This document shows positions 34,045 to 44,221 of a stretch of DNA of 64,000 nucleotides, in pieces (positions within the stretch are counted from its first letter, which is position 1; the number at the start of each line of letters is the position of its first letter). Origin of the DNA: Bacteroidales bacterium. GTDB lineage: Bacteria; Bacteroidota; Bacteroidia; Bacteroidales; P3. A program made the position numbers and the translations under genes. The stretch lies in contig JAFUGA010000018.1 of assembly GCA_017469625.1 (NCBI GenBank), positions 1-64,000 on the forward strand, in the 5' to 3' direction. A model generated the notes under the pieces. It did not search any database, was not told the DNA's origin, and saw nothing but the letters and a program-made list of their open reading frames with translations.

Positions 34045-35301
34045 TTATTTTTGAATTAAAGCATTTAGTCTTTGGCTAACATCTTGATATTTTTCTTTGT
34101 ATGCGTTCTTTGTTTCCTGAGGAGAATCTGAACGAGAAGCCAACTGTGAATAAACTGTCTTCAAGGCTTTCAACGCTTCAAAATTATTTTTATCCATTTC
34201 TAAAACCTTAGTAAAGTAAGGGATAGAATTTTCAAATGCTTCAAAAGATGCTTTCTTGTGTGCATTGTATTCAGCATCAAATTCTGGGTCTGGTGGAAGT
34301 TTATCTGCTGCTGCATTTTCATCTGCTGCCATATTGAAATAAAGTATTCCCATTCCGCTGTATGCTTTTTTGTAGTTAGGATTTAGACTTATCGCTTTTT
34401 TGTATAACTCTGAAGCCTTTTCTGTGTTACCTGTATTCACGCAAATGTCTGCTACTGAAACCAATGTAAGAGTATCTCCTTCTCCACCTTTCAACATATC
34501 TTCTACTATCTTGTTTGCTTCGTCTGTTTTAGCAGCCCAAACGTATGCTTGTGCCAAAGAAGATTTCATAAGTATGTTTGTGTTAGTTTCTTGTGCTGTC
34601 ATACGAACACCTTTTTTCAAAGCGTTGATGGCTTTTGTAGTATCATTTTTCGCTTTATTTTCTTGATATATTGCCAAATAAACTTCTGCTTTATCAGTGT
34701 TTTGTTTTGCCAATTCTCTGTAAAGTTCCATTTGTTTGTCTTTGTTTTGCATCATTCTGTAACAGTCAGCCTCAAAAAACATAGCGTCTAAGGCTAAACT
34801 TTTAAACGTTACTGCATTTGCATCTTCTACTAATTGGTGGAACAAAGGTGCAGATTTTTCATACTCTCCATTATTGTACATTTCTCCTATGTACTTAAAT
34901 TTGTATCCACACAAAACTTTCATAGCGTCAACAGTGTTTTTAACAAACTCCGTGCTATTATTTTCTTTTTCTATAGCAAGACATCTTCTGAAACTCTCTG
35001 TTCCTATATTGCAAAGTTCCAATACAGGTTCTTTTATCTTGCTTAGTTCTTTCTTAGTTTTTTTATCTGTCTTTTCATCATCTATAGCCTGAACTATCTG
35101 TGTATATATCAAACCAGCATAGTTCCAAGTTTTGGCTTCGCGAGAAGTTTTTTCATCTTTACATGCATCATCTATATTCTGTTTTGCATTCAATAGACGA
35201 CCATTTTTCATATCTGAATATGCACTTTGAACTTTCATCGTTTGTGCTGAAACAAACGCTGTTACGCATAATAATGCTACGAATAAAAAACTTTTTTTCA
35301 T
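34045..35301 (-). CDS. Exported tetratricopeptide-repeat protein
   Basis: 418 residues with signal peptide MKKSFLFVALLCVTAFVSAQ. Repeated helical hairpins fit TPRs; the clearest is EKASELYKKAISLNPNYKKAYSGMGILYF near residue 290-320 and FTKVLEMDKNNFEALKALKT near 375. Such proteins scaffold complexes in the periplasm or at the outer membrane. The partner is unknown. It lies 41 bases downstream of gyrA and may be in the same transcript, ending at the terminator at 34006-34038. Confidence 0.8.
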   Translation of the reverse strand: MKKSFLFVALLCVTAFVSAQTMKVQSAYSDMKNGRLLNAKQNIDDACKDEKTSREAKTWNYAGLIYTQIVQAIDDEKTDKKTKKELSKIKEPVLELCNIGTESFRRCLAIEKENNSTEFVKNTVDAMKVLCGYKFKYIGEMYNNGEYEKSAPLFHQLVEDANAVTFKSLALDAMFFEADCYRMMQNKDKQMELYRELAKQNTDKAEVYLAIYQENKAKNDTTKAINALKKGVRMTAQETNTNILMKSSLAQAYVWAAKTDEANKIVEDMLKGGEGDTLTLVSVADICVNTGNTEKASELYKKAISLNPNYKKAYSGMGILYFNMAADENAAADKLPPDPEFDAEYNAHKKASFEAFENSIPYFTKVLEMDKNNFEALKALKTVYSQLASRSDSPQETKNAYKEKYQDVSQRLNALIQK

Positions 35302-35342
35302 AATTTAAAAACGTTTTTATATTTGTTTATACTATATTTATT

Positions 35343-37880
35343 TTAATTATTCTCGTTATTTTCTTGTTGTTGTTCTTCGTTTGGATTTTGCTCAATTTCT
35401 GTGCCATCGTCCATAGTTTCTTCTTCTATCTCTTCATGTTCAACTCTGGCAACAGCTGCTATGACATCGTTTTTCCTTAAGTCAATAAGTTTTACTCCTT
35501 GTGTTGCTCTACCCATTACTCTCAAAGAATTAACTGCCAAACGTATGGTAAGACCTGAACGATTCATTATCATAAGGTCATCTTCATCGGTAACATCTTT
35601 TATAGCTATCAACTCGCCTGTCTTATCTGTGATGTTAATAGTCTTAACTCCCTTTCCACCACGTCTTGTTTCTCTATAATCGTTGGCATCACTTCTCTTA
35701 CCGAAACCTTTTTCAGATACAACCATAACGTTCCGAGTTTGCATATCCTCTATGGCTATCATACCAATAACTTCATCGCTTTCAGTGTCTAAAGATATAG
35801 CCTTGACACCAGATGCACCTCTTCCCATAGGACGAACATCTTTTTCGTTGAAGTGAATGCAACGACCACTCTTTATAGCCATAAATACATCGCTTTCTCC
35901 GTTGGTAAGTTTAGCTTCAAGCAATTCATCACCTTCCCTTATTGTCAATGCAATAATTCCTTTCGTTCTTGGACGAGAATAAGCCTCAAGAGTAGTCTTC
36001 TTTATTATACCTTTCTTTGTGCAAAGTATTACATACTTGGAATTTACGTAATCTTCATTCTTCAAATCCTCTGTATTGATAAAGGCTTTCACTATTTCGT
36101 TTTCCTCTATACTCAAAAGATTTTGAATAGCCCTACCCTTGCTGGTCTTTGTTCCCTCAGGAATTTCATAGACTCTTATCCAATGCAAACGACCTTTGTT
36201 TGTAAATAACAACATATAGTCATGCATTGAAGCAATATATACATATTCTATAAAGTCTTCATCTCTTGTGGCACTACCTTTAGAACCTTTGCCTCCCCTA
36301 TTTTGAGTTCTATATTCAGAAAGAGGAGTACGTTTGATATAACCAAGATGCGAAATGGTGATAACAACTCTTTCATTTGCAATCATATCTTCTATTTTGA
36401 AGTCTTTAGAATTGTACTCTATTTCAGAACGTCTTGCATCACCATACTTTTCTTTTATCTGAAGTAATTCGTCTTTCACTACCTGCATAAGTACGTTTTC
36501 GTCTGCAAGTATAGCCTTACATTTTGCTATAAACTCTTCTAATTTATCGTGTTCTTCTTGTAGTTTTTCTCTTTCCAAACCTGTAAGTTGTCCAAGACGC
36601 ATAGCAACGATTGCAGCAGCCTGTAGTTCAGAGAAATCCCACTTCTCCATCATTCCTTCTTTGGCAATCTGAACCGTTTTTGAAGACCTGATAAGAGAAA
36701 TTATCTCATCTATTAAGTCAAGTGCTTTCAACAAACCCTCAACTATGTGCATTCTTTCCTCTGCCTTTCTTAACTCATAGCGTGTTCTTCTTTCTACAAC
36801 GTCTTTTCTATGATTGACAAAAACAGATATAATATCCTTAAGATTAAGCAATTTTGGACGGCCATTAACCAAAGCAATATTGTTTATAGAGAAAGAAGAT
36901 TGCAATTCAGAGTATTGATACAATTTATTCAGTACAACTCTTGCTATAGCGTCTTTTTTCAATTTATAAACAATACGAATACCGTCTTTATTACTTTCAT
37001 CTTTTATGTTTGAAATACCTTCTATCTTCTTTTCGTTTGCAAGTTCTGCTTGATGCTTTATCATATCCGATTTGCAAACTTCGTAAGGTATGGAAGTAAC
37101 TACTATTTGTTCGTGGTCGCCACTTTTAGATGCTTCTATAGTAGCGTGTCCTCTTATTATTACTTGCCCTTTACCTGTATGATATGCTTGTTTTACTCCG
37201 TCATAACCATATATTATACCACCTGTAGGAAAGTCCGGTGCTTTTACATACTGCATCAACTCGTCTATAGTAATATCGTTGTTGTCTATATACGCAATTA
37301 TACCGTCTATAGACTCACTTAGGTTGTGCGGAGCCATATTTGTAGCCATACCTACTGCTATACCGTTGGTACCATTTACCAAAAGAGTAGGTATTTTTGT
37401 AGGAAGAACGGTAGGTTCTCTCAATGAATCATCAAAATTGTTCTGAAAATCTACAGTATCCTTGTCTATATCTGCCAAAAGTTCTGCTGCTATCTTTGAC
37501 ATTCTTGCCTCAGTATAACGCATGGCTGCTGGCGGGTCAAGGTCTATACTACCGAAGTTTCCTTGTCCATCTACAAGCGGGTATCTCAAAGCCCACTTTT
37601 GTGCCATTCTTACCATAGCACCATATACAGAAGAATCTCCATGTGGGTGGTACTTACCAAGAACCTCTCCCACTATTCTGGCAGATTTTTTATGCTTTGT
37701 GTTGTAGTACATACCCATATCGCCCATTGCGAACATTATTCTACGATGCACAGGCTTCATTCCATCTCTGGCATCTGGCAATGCACGTGCCACAATTACA
37801 CTCATGGCATAATCTATATAGGCTTGTTTCATCTGGGTTTCTATATTAACCCGTTGTATTCTTTCGCTATTTTCGTCCAT
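35343..37880 (-). CDS. gyrA: DNA gyrase subunit A
   Basis: 845 residues, full length. The start region is typical ([23 protein letters not shown]). The catalytic Tyr122 lies in [10 protein letters not shown]. The quinolone region reads [19 protein letters not shown], with Ser83 kept and Gly at the position of E. coli Asp87. The C-terminal beta-pinwheel ends with a GyrA-box-like [10 protein letters not shown], which distinguishes it from ParC, then an acidic Q/N/E-rich tail. With GyrB it introduces negative supercoils. Confidence 0.95.
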   Translation of the reverse strand: MDENSERIQRVNIETQMKQAYIDYAMSVIVARALPDARDGMKPVHRRIMFAMGDMGMYYNTKHKKSARIVGEVLGKYHPHGDSSVYGAMVRMAQKWALRYPLVDGQGNFGSIDLDPPAAMRYTEARMSKIAAELLADIDKDTVDFQNNFDDSLREPTVLPTKIPTLLVNGTNGIAVGMATNMAPHNLSESIDGIIAYIDNNDITIDELMQYVKAPDFPTGGIIYGYDGVKQAYHTGKGQVIIRGHATIEASKSGDHEQIVVTSIPYEVCKSDMIKHQAELANEKKIEGISNIKDESNKDGIRIVYKLKKDAIARVVLNKLYQYSELQSSFSINNIALVNGRPKLLNLKDIISVFVNHRKDVVERRTRYELRKAEERMHIVEGLLKALDLIDEIISLIRSSKTVQIAKEGMMEKWDFSELQAAAIVAMRLGQLTGLEREKLQEEHDKLEEFIAKCKAILADENVLMQVVKDELLQIKEKYGDARRSEIEYNSKDFKIEDMIANERVVITISHLGYIKRTPLSEYRTQNRGGKGSKGSATRDEDFIEYVYIASMHDYMLLFTNKGRLHWIRVYEIPEGTKTSKGRAIQNLLSIEENEIVKAFINTEDLKNEDYVNSKYVILCTKKGIIKKTTLEAYSRPRTKGIIALTIREGDELLEAKLTNGESDVFMAIKSGRCIHFNEKDVRPMGRGASGVKAISLDTESDEVIGMIAIEDMQTRNVMVVSEKGFGKRSDANDYRETRRGGKGVKTINITDKTGELIAIKDVTDEDDLMIMNRSGLTIRLAVNSLRVMGRATQGVKLIDLRKNDVIAAVARVEHEEIEEETMDDGTEIEQNPNEEQQQENNENN

Positions 37881-37989
37881 ATATGTATAAATAATTTTCT
37901 TTCAAAAAAAAGTTTTTCCACGCTGGAAAACGAATATACAAAATTACAAAAATTCTAAAAAATACAAAAATTTTGAAACCTAAAAAATG

Positions 37990-38027
37990 CAAACAAACCC
38001 CTTTAAAATGCGTTTAAAGGGGTTTTT
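37990..38027 (-). terminator. Terminator after the TonB-domain lipoprotein gene
   Basis: AACCCCTTTAAA pairs perfectly with TTTAAAGGGGTT (37996-38024, loop of five). The minus-strand tail is TTTGTTTG. Confidence 0.7.
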
Positions 38028-38083
38028 GATAAAAAAATATAAAAATTAAACGAATGTTCTTTTTGTAAAAAGAAAGTTTTGGG

Positions 38084-38539
38084 CTATTTGTTCATAGAGA
38101 ATTTCAAAGGAAGATTGTACAGACATCTTACAGGTTTGCCTCTTTGTTTTGCAGGTTGCCATTTTGGCATGGCTTTCACAACTCTTACGGCTTCTTTACC
38201 ACAACCTCCACCTATATCTCTTAAAATTTTCACATTAGAAACAGAACCATCTTTTTCAACTGTAAATTGTACAAAAACAGTTCCTTGAATATTGTTTTTC
38301 TTTGCTTTCTTAGGATACTTTATATTATCCTGTAAGAATTTTGTCAAGCCTTCGTATCCTCCAGGAAATACAGCCTCCTCTTCTACTGCCACAAACACAG
38401 GTTCATCTTCCTTGTTTAATGTTTGTGAAATAGTAGGTTGCGATGTTTTGGCGTTGCTTTGTGTTTTCTTGGTTTGATTACAAGAAAGCAAACAGATACT
38501 TACACATAAAAGTATCAAAATCTTTGATGTTGTTTTCAT
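38084..38539 (-). CDS. TonB C-terminal-domain lipoprotein
   Basis: 151 residues. The signal peptide ends in a lipobox, SICLLSCNQTKK. The C-terminal 90 residues form a TonB-type energy-transducer domain (NNIQGTVFVQFTVEKDGSVS, then GKEAVRVVKAMPKWQPAKQRG). Classical TonB has an N-terminal membrane anchor and contacts ExbBD; a lipid-anchored version without a proline-rich spacer is common in Bacteroidota, and its function is unsettled. The gene is monocistronic. Confidence 0.8.
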   Translation of the reverse strand: MKTTSKILILLCVSICLLSCNQTKKTQSNAKTSQPTISQTLNKEDEPVFVAVEEEAVFPGGYEGLTKFLQDNIKYPKKAKKNNIQGTVFVQFTVEKDGSVSNVKILRDIGGGCGKEAVRVVKAMPKWQPAKQRGKPVRCLYNLPLKFSMNK

Positions 38540-38651
38540 AAGTAATAATGTGTTTTATTGAACGTTAAATTTCTATGTACAAAGATACGTTATTTTTTTT
38601 TATTAACAATCTTTTCACATTCTTTTTTACAAAATTTTGTGTTTTTGTATA

Positions 38652-38762
38652 GTTTTTCTAAAACAAAGAAAGAATTTTCTATCTCTTTGTTTTAATTTTC
38701 TAAAACTTTGTTTTAGAATTCTCTTTCTTTGTTTTAGAAAATTAAAACAAAGTTTCGCTGAA
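38652..38762. repeat. 21-bp-period repeat array (divergent gap)
   Basis: About five units between the divergent starts of the TonB-domain lipoprotein and the 2-hydroxyacid dehydrogenase. The rest of 38540-38898 holds the dehydrogenase promoter (TAATTTTG at 38840-38847). Confidence 0.85.
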
Positions 38763-38839
38763 ACAGAACAAAGAAGTATTTTTCTATAATAAAATTAGAA
38801 AAAATACACTCTTTATATTCTAAAGGTGAAAATAATTTG

Positions 38840-38847
38840 TAATTTTG
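38840..38847 (+). promoter_or_regulatory. -7 box of the 2-hydroxyacid dehydrogenase gene
   Basis: TAATTTTG, about 50 bases before the start codon. Confidence 0.55.
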
Positions 38848-38898
38848 CACCTTATAAATATATAACAACACAACATACTTTATAAATAGTAATAGACG

Positions 38899-39846
38899 AT
38901 GAAAGAGAATTTGAAAATAGTAGCCGTTGAGCCAATAGGCATAAGCGAAGCAAGAGAAAAAGAATTGAAAGAAAGATTTGCAAAATACAATTGTTCGTTT
39001 TCTATGTTCCACGACAGGAAAGAAGATGAACAAACTCTTGTAGAGAGAATTGCAGACAATGATATAGTAATTATTTCCAACATACCTTTGAAAGAGAGTG
39101 TTTTATCTAAGTGTGAGAACGTTAAACTTTTGGCTGTGGCTTTTACAGGTATAGACCACATAGACCAGAACTATTGCAAAGAAAGAGGAATAGAGATTGT
39201 GAACGCAAGTGGCTATGCTACAGAAGCGGTAAGTGAGTTAGCAATAGGTTTGATGTTAGATGTTCTAAGGCAAATATCATTTATGAATAACTCTATTAGA
39301 GAAAGTGGTACAAGGAATAATTATCTTGGTACAGAGTTGAAAGGTAAGACTGTAGGTATAGTAGGTTTGGGTGCTATAGGTAAAAGAACGGCTTTGCTTC
39401 TTAGGGCTTTCGGTGCAAATGTTTTAGTTTATACCAGAAAGAAAAATAACCTTGTATATACAAGAGAAGGAATAAAATATGTAAGTATAGAAGAACTTAT
39501 GAAAGAGTCAGATATTATTTCTGTGCATACTCCTTTGACAGAAGAAACTTATCATTTGATAAACAAAGAACATCTTTCTCTTTGCAAACCTTCTGCTATC
39601 ATTATAAACACTGCAAGAGGTAACGTCATAGATATGCAAGCCTTGAGTGAAGCTTTAAACAATGGAAAAATTGCTGGTGCTGGTATAGATGTGTATGAAA
39701 AAGAACCACCATTGGAAGAAAATCACCCTCTTTTGAATGCAAAGAACTGTGTTTGCGTTCCTCATATTGCATACGCAACTAAAGAAAGTTTTGATGCAAG
39801 AATAGATATAGTTGCACACAATATAGAATCTTGGCTACAGAAATAG
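38899..39846 (+). CDS. D-isomer-specific 2-hydroxyacid dehydrogenase
   Basis: 315 residues. The NAD site is TVGIVGLGAIGKRTALLLRAFG (150-171). The catalytic residues appear in INTARGNVIDMQALSEAL (Arg), AGIDVYEKEPP (Glu) and CVPHIAYATKES (His). The family includes glycerate, lactate and phosphoglycerate dehydrogenases; the substrate is not determined by sequence. It converges on the rlmI-like gene, and a single hairpin serves both 3' ends. Confidence 0.85.
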   Translation: MKENLKIVAVEPIGISEAREKELKERFAKYNCSFSMFHDRKEDEQTLVERIADNDIVIISNIPLKESVLSKCENVKLLAVAFTGIDHIDQNYCKERGIEIVNASGYATEAVSELAIGLMLDVLRQISFMNNSIRESGTRNNYLGTELKGKTVGIVGLGAIGKRTALLLRAFGANVLVYTRKKNNLVYTREGIKYVSIEELMKESDIISVHTPLTEETYHLINKEHLSLCKPSAIIINTARGNVIDMQALSEALNNGKIAGAGIDVYEKEPPLEENHPLLNAKNCVCVPHIAYATKESFDARIDIVAHNIESWLQK

Positions 39847-39870
39847 CAAGATAAGAAATCTTTATAAAAC

Positions 39871-39911
39871 AAAAAAAGGAGTTTTACTCTACATAGAGTA
39901 GAACTCCTTTT
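39871..39911. terminator. Bidirectional terminator overlapping the end of the rlmI-like gene
   Basis: AAAAGGAGTTTTACTC, loop TACATA, GAGTAGAACTCCTTTT. The minus-strand stop codon at 39886-39884 lies inside the stem, so the last codons of that gene are part of the hairpin. Confidence 0.75.
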
Positions 39912-41068
39912 AAATACTCTCCTTCAGGGTGAAAAATACTTTGCGGGTGGTCAAAATTGTGAGGTAGTTTTCTTACTATTCTCACTTTTCTATTTGATAA
40001 TGCTGCACTTGAAAACAACATAGTAATAAAGTCTTCATTTTTTACGGCTTGCGAACAAGAGAACGTGAAAAGCAGACCTCCACTTTTTATTTTCTCCATC
40101 GCTTTCTTGTTTATAGTTCTATAACCTTTCAAAGCACGAACCAAATCTCTGTTATGTTTTGCAAAGGCTGGTGGGTCTAAAACTATAATATCATACTCCC
40201 CTTTCTTTATGTTGTCCAAATATTCCAAAACATCTACAACCTTTGCTTCGTGTTTAGAAGAATAAGAGTTATTTTCTATGTTTTTATTGCAAATATCTAT
40301 AGCCTTTTTTGATATATCCAAAGTAGTAACGAAAGATGCACCTCCTTTTAATGCTGCTACAGAAAAACCTCCTGTGTATCCGAAACAGTTAAGCACTTTT
40401 TTGTCTTTAGATAATGAAGAAAGGAGTTTTCTATTGCTGGCTTGGTCTATAAAGAAACCAGTTTTCTGACCCTCTTTGTAGTCTATTATAAAATTGCAAT
40501 CATTCTCTTTTGCTATGAAATAGTCTTCCTCACTTGTAGAGTAAAGAAACTCATCTTTTGTTTCTATGTTTTCTTTTTTCGGTAAAGTGGAAGATGATTT
40601 GGAAAAGATAGTCTTAAGATTTTTTACGTTATCCACTAAGGCTTTTACTATAAAATCTTTCATCAAATACATTCCCACGCTGTGAAATTGTAAGACAATA
40701 TTTCCGTCATAATAATCTGCAATAAGCCCAGATAAGAAATCCCCTTCTGAGTTTATCAATCTGAAAATATTGTTCTTCTCATCAGAGAACAAACCTAAAG
40801 ATTCTCTGTATTTAACTGCTTGAGATATAACTCTATTGAAAAACTTTTGGTCTATAGGTTCCTCATCAAAGGTAAGGATTTTTACTGCTATGGTATCGTT
40901 TTGCCAATAACCCGTTGCCAAATATTCTTTCTCTATAGAATAAACAGACACTAAATCTCCCTCTTTTATGTTTTCGTCCTGCCTTGCTATAGCACCAGAA
41001 AATAACCAAGGGTGTTTTCTTTGCAAAGATTTATCTCTGTTCCACCCAAGTATAACTTTTTTATACAT
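39884..41068 (-). CDS. rlmI: RlmI-like 23S rRNA (cytosine-5) methyltransferase
   Basis: 394 residues. An N-terminal PUA domain (about 1-75; HPWLFSGAI) and the EEHD-like middle region precede the Rossmann methyltransferase: GQKTGFFIDQASNR, VLNCFGYTGGFSVAAL, DIIVLDPPAFAKH and LFTFSCSQAV. This is the RlmI family, which makes m5C1962 in 23S rRNA. The gene starts four bases after a RyR-domain gene and is in the same operon as the membrane RCK-RyR protein. The grouping may be incidental or may mean the methyltransferase has another target. Confidence 0.82.
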   Translation of the reverse strand: MYKKVILGWNRDKSLQRKHPWLFSGAIARQDENIKEGDLVSVYSIEKEYLATGYWQNDTIAVKILTFDEEPIDQKFFNRVISQAVKYRESLGLFSDEKNNIFRLINSEGDFLSGLIADYYDGNIVLQFHSVGMYLMKDFIVKALVDNVKNLKTIFSKSSSTLPKKENIETKDEFLYSTSEEDYFIAKENDCNFIIDYKEGQKTGFFIDQASNRKLLSSLSKDKKVLNCFGYTGGFSVAALKGGASFVTTLDISKKAIDICNKNIENNSYSSKHEAKVVDVLEYLDNIKKGEYDIIVLDPPAFAKHNRDLVRALKGYRTINKKAMEKIKSGGLLFTFSCSQAVKNEDFITMLFSSAALSNRKVRIVRKLPHNFDHPQSIFHPEGEYLKGVLLYVE

Positions 41069-41072
41069 CTAT

Positions 41073-41357
41073 TTATTTAGTTATTTTGAAACCAAGTTTC
41101 AGTATCAGTTTTAGAGTTTCTATAGCAGAATTTCTATCATACACTTTTTCACTATCTGGCAAATCTTCGTATGCTATCAAACATGGGTGAAGTTTGTTTT
41201 CATCATCTCTTTTTTCTCCGTACTTCCAACCCTGCTCTATTCTGGTTTGAGACCAAAGTTCATGTACATTCTTTGCCATTTCTTCTGTTAATTGTTCCAA
41301 TTCTTTTGGAAGTACCACATCAGAAGTATTTATCGGATTTGGTGTGTAAGTTTTCAT
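41073..41357 (-). CDS. Stand-alone RyR-domain protein
   Basis: 94 residues, almost all one RyR domain: NVHELWSQTRIEQGWKYGE, then LHPCLIAYEDLPDSEKVYD and ETLKLILKLGF match the repeat first named in ryanodine receptors. Bacterial RyR domains have been proposed by comparative genomics to sense nucleotide-derived ligands in signalling or conflict systems. It lies 25 bases after the large membrane protein gene, whose own C-terminus is RyR-like, and four bases before the rlmI-like gene. No signal peptide is seen, so it should be cytoplasmic. Confidence 0.75.
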   Translation of the reverse strand: MKTYTPNPINTSDVVLPKELEQLTEEMAKNVHELWSQTRIEQGWKYGEKRDDENKLHPCLIAYEDLPDSEKVYDRNSAIETLKLILKLGFKITK

Positions 41358-41382
41358 TTCGTTTATATTTTGTTTTTATATG

Positions 41383-43758
41383 TTATTCACTTAAATCAAG
41401 ATTATCTTTATACAACCTTAAGGACAAATCTATTGTATTACAATCATATTTATAAGTTTCTTTCTTTTCTAATATAGAATGCAATGTTCTGTTTGAAACA
41501 AGACAGTCATGGGTTTTATTTACATAGGATTTGTCATTTGTTCCCGAATATGTATATCCTAAAAGTGTGGATAAAGCATTCCATCTAAGATGTTCGCATT
41601 TTGCTATATTATTCAGTAATAGAGATTGTTCCTTTGTAGCATTTGGATAAGTTACTAAATAGTCAATTACTTCTTTATCGTCTTTATCTTTTATCTCACT
41701 ATCTTTTCTATCCAAAGAAGCCATCTGATATTCTTCCAATCTCTCTAAATCGTCTGAAGATATGCTCATAAGTTTCATTTTTGTAGCAATGTGCATAACG
41801 TTTGCTATATCTTGAGATTCTACAGATAACAATCTTCTTTCTACTTCTATAGTACTATTGTATTTTGTTTTCTCCTTTTTTCTTCTTTTTTGCCACATTT
41901 CTTCTGGAGATTCTTTTGATTTTTCATATTGTTGATAGAAGATTTTAGCCCTCGTTAATATCTTATCTGACACAATAGAATCTTCTGTAAAAATCTTCTC
42001 ATCTGTTCCAAAAATATGCACATTATCTTTTATGGTTTCATATTTTTTGGAATAAATATTATTATAATGATTTGCCAAGGCGTTAAGTTCATTGTATGTT
42101 TCTTTCTTGTAATTTCTTACGAACAAACGAAAATAACTTAAATTACCTTTTCGTTTAGAAAACATATTATTTAAAAATGTAGGTAGAAAATCAAGACTTA
42201 ATTTATCATCTCCCATTGCTACCACAACATAGTTTAGTTTTTCTAATAATGTTTTACCGTCTTTTTCTTTTGTTTCATCGTCTTCTTCTTTTGTTTTACC
42301 ATCTTGTTTTCTGTTCATCAAATCCCAAAACTCTTGAGAAAAGGCAGAACAATTCAAAAACTCTAAATGAGTATTATTTTCTTCCTCTCCTTCCAATTTT
42401 GGTCTTTTCGGGTCTAATCCGGGCATTTTTTGATACAACTCTGGTAAAATTTCATTCATCTTAGTATCTACTACATAGATATTTACAGGTGATTTATCTC
42501 CCTCATTATTAGAACAGAAAGCAGAAAACTCGTACAAGAAATTAAAGGCTTCTTTTCCTGTACGATTGAAACCTATAACCAAAGCATTAAACTCGCTTTC
42601 TACCGTTCCTTTTTCTTTGTTTATTTTTACAAAACTAACAGGTTGAGATTTTATATCTTTTTTCAACTCTTGCACTGTAAGATATGCAGAATCTATTACA
42701 TGTATTTCCAAACGTTCTGGATATTCCAAAACCTTTGAATCATATTCAAATACTGTATCTTGGTTTTCTTTTTGAGCATGGCAATAAACATCTATCTTAG
42801 GAAATTCATTCTTTTGATTATATTTTTTATTGTCCGTATTATAAGTATAGACAGCATTTACTATTTCCCAAGTTTTGCTTATATTATCTTCCTCTTTTTC
42901 GTATGAAAGCAAAAATAATTTAAATTGTTTCAGTCTATTGCGTTTTATTATTCTATCCAAATTCTTCAGTCCTAATTTTCCAAAAATTCCATCTTTAGAA
43001 CTATCCATTTTAAATTCTCCATGTTGTCTTAAAATCAAAGCATTCCAATCTGAAATATAATCTGTTTTAGTTCTTTTGTTACTTGTACCTGAGAATATTT
43101 TTGTAACAGAAATTTTTTCTTCGTTCTCGTCCAACAAACCTTTCTCTGATTCTATGAAAATGAACATAGATTTTTTCTGACTTTTCTTATATAAATCTTG
43201 TGCCAAAAGAGTAGTCGTATCGTTCAAGCCAAAAAAAACATATACATACTCTATTCTTTTTTTAATGATGGTATACCATAATACCCTTAAATTATTTACC
43301 AATCTAAAACCTATTAACTTTAAGACTACCAAAGAGATAAGCAATAAAGCCAACGTATGCACAAGTATAAACCAAAACATATAAACCCCATTCACTTCTT
43401 TCAAATGAGGATTTATGCCTATAATAGAGGATTTTCCGAGAAACATTTCCAATGATGCAGTAAAGGAGCGAAGAAAGACCGTTGCAGGATTTTTAGCCAT
43501 TGCATCATAATAAAAACCTTTAAAGTAAATAACAAACCCAGCAAGGAATATAATTATAAAACTAAAAAGCAGTACCTTATTGTTGTATAGAGTTTTTCTA
43601 AATCTTTTTCTTGAAACCAAAACACTTAGTAAAAATATAAAAACAACTAAGATTACCAGTAATGTAATCAAATAAGAAAACGTAAAAGAAAAAGTATCTA
43701 TCTTTTTATCTAATTCCGGAGAAAATCTAAACAATATACTAAAAATATCTATATTCAT
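41383..43758 (-). CDS. Membrane protein with two RCK/TrkA-like domains and a RyR-like C-terminus
   Basis: 791 residues. Hydrophobic helices lie at about 26-49, 60-80 and 127-150, with an amphipathic stretch at 92-112 that could be a re-entrant pore loop (no TVGYG filter seen). Two Rossmann-like parts follow: EYVYVFFGLNDTTTLLAQDL (170-189) and FNALVIGFNRTGKEAFNFLY (390-409), the order expected of tandem RCK/TrkA-N domains. The C-terminal NNIAKCEHLRWNALSTLLGY (716-735) and THDCLVSNRTL resemble a RyR repeat. This fits a ligand-gated ion channel or membrane sensor. The gene heads an operon with a lone RyR gene. Function is inferred from layout. Confidence 0.6.
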   Translation of the reverse strand: MNIDIFSILFRFSPELDKKIDTFSFTFSYLITLLVILVVFIFLLSVLVSRKRFRKTLYNNKVLLFSFIIIFLAGFVIYFKGFYYDAMAKNPATVFLRSFTASLEMFLGKSSIIGINPHLKEVNGVYMFWFILVHTLALLLISLVVLKLIGFRLVNNLRVLWYTIIKKRIEYVYVFFGLNDTTTLLAQDLYKKSQKKSMFIFIESEKGLLDENEEKISVTKIFSGTSNKRTKTDYISDWNALILRQHGEFKMDSSKDGIFGKLGLKNLDRIIKRNRLKQFKLFLLSYEKEEDNISKTWEIVNAVYTYNTDNKKYNQKNEFPKIDVYCHAQKENQDTVFEYDSKVLEYPERLEIHVIDSAYLTVQELKKDIKSQPVSFVKINKEKGTVESEFNALVIGFNRTGKEAFNFLYEFSAFCSNNEGDKSPVNIYVVDTKMNEILPELYQKMPGLDPKRPKLEGEEENNTHLEFLNCSAFSQEFWDLMNRKQDGKTKEEDDETKEKDGKTLLEKLNYVVVAMGDDKLSLDFLPTFLNNMFSKRKGNLSYFRLFVRNYKKETYNELNALANHYNNIYSKKYETIKDNVHIFGTDEKIFTEDSIVSDKILTRAKIFYQQYEKSKESPEEMWQKRRKKEKTKYNSTIEVERRLLSVESQDIANVMHIATKMKLMSISSDDLERLEEYQMASLDRKDSEIKDKDDKEVIDYLVTYPNATKEQSLLLNNIAKCEHLRWNALSTLLGYTYSGTNDKSYVNKTHDCLVSNRTLHSILEKKETYKYDCNTIDLSLRLYKDNLDLSE

Positions 43759-43887
43759 ATCGCATTCTGTTTATTTTATTGTGCAAATGTATGACAATAT
43801 TTTATTTTAACAAAATTTTATAACACTTTTTTAGAAATAAGCCCTACTCTTCTTTATCTCTTGTCCAATTTTCTACCATTTAGTTTC

Positions 43888-44122
43888 ACACTCATGAAAC
43901 TTCGTTTTAATTTTCTAAAACAAAGAAAGAATTTTCTATCTCTTTGTTTTAATTTCGTAGAACTTGATTTTAATTTTCTAAAACAAAGAAAGAATTTTCT
44001 ATCTCTTTGTTTTAATTTCGTAGAACTTGATTCTAATTTTCTAAAACAAAGAGATAGAAAATTAAAACAAAGTTTTAGAATTCTCTTTCTTTGTTTCGCT
44101 GAATTAAAATATAATTCTATAA
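43888..44122. repeat. Longest 21-bp-period repeat array
   Basis: About ten contiguous 21-base units with cores in the order CTTCG, CAAAG, CTTTG, CTTGA, CAAAG, CTTTG, CTTGA, CAAAG, CAAAG, CTTTG. A three-unit block is duplicated. Both strands are free of stop codons across it, but no gene signals are present. Confidence 0.88.
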
Positions 44123-44221
44123 CAACTGTCATTAAATCAATACTTTAATCTTTTTACAACAAAAAGCAGACAGACGGACAAACAACACTCTCCTACACTC
44201 TTTCTTATGCTATTAACTTTT

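Noticed and set aside
37600-37640. GyrA Gly at the E. coli Asp87 position as a quinolone-resistance mutation
   Set aside because: Ser83 is intact and this position varies among Bacteroidota, so a natural residue is as likely as resistance.
43888-44122. CRISPR array
   Set aside because: Units are contiguous, differ in orientation and have no unique spacers. No cas genes are in the window.
43854-44148. Open frames of 92 and 95 codons on opposite strands
   Set aside because: Both are translations of the 21-bp repeat array, which lacks stops in these frames because the unit is seven codons. No promoter, start context or conserved domain supports them.
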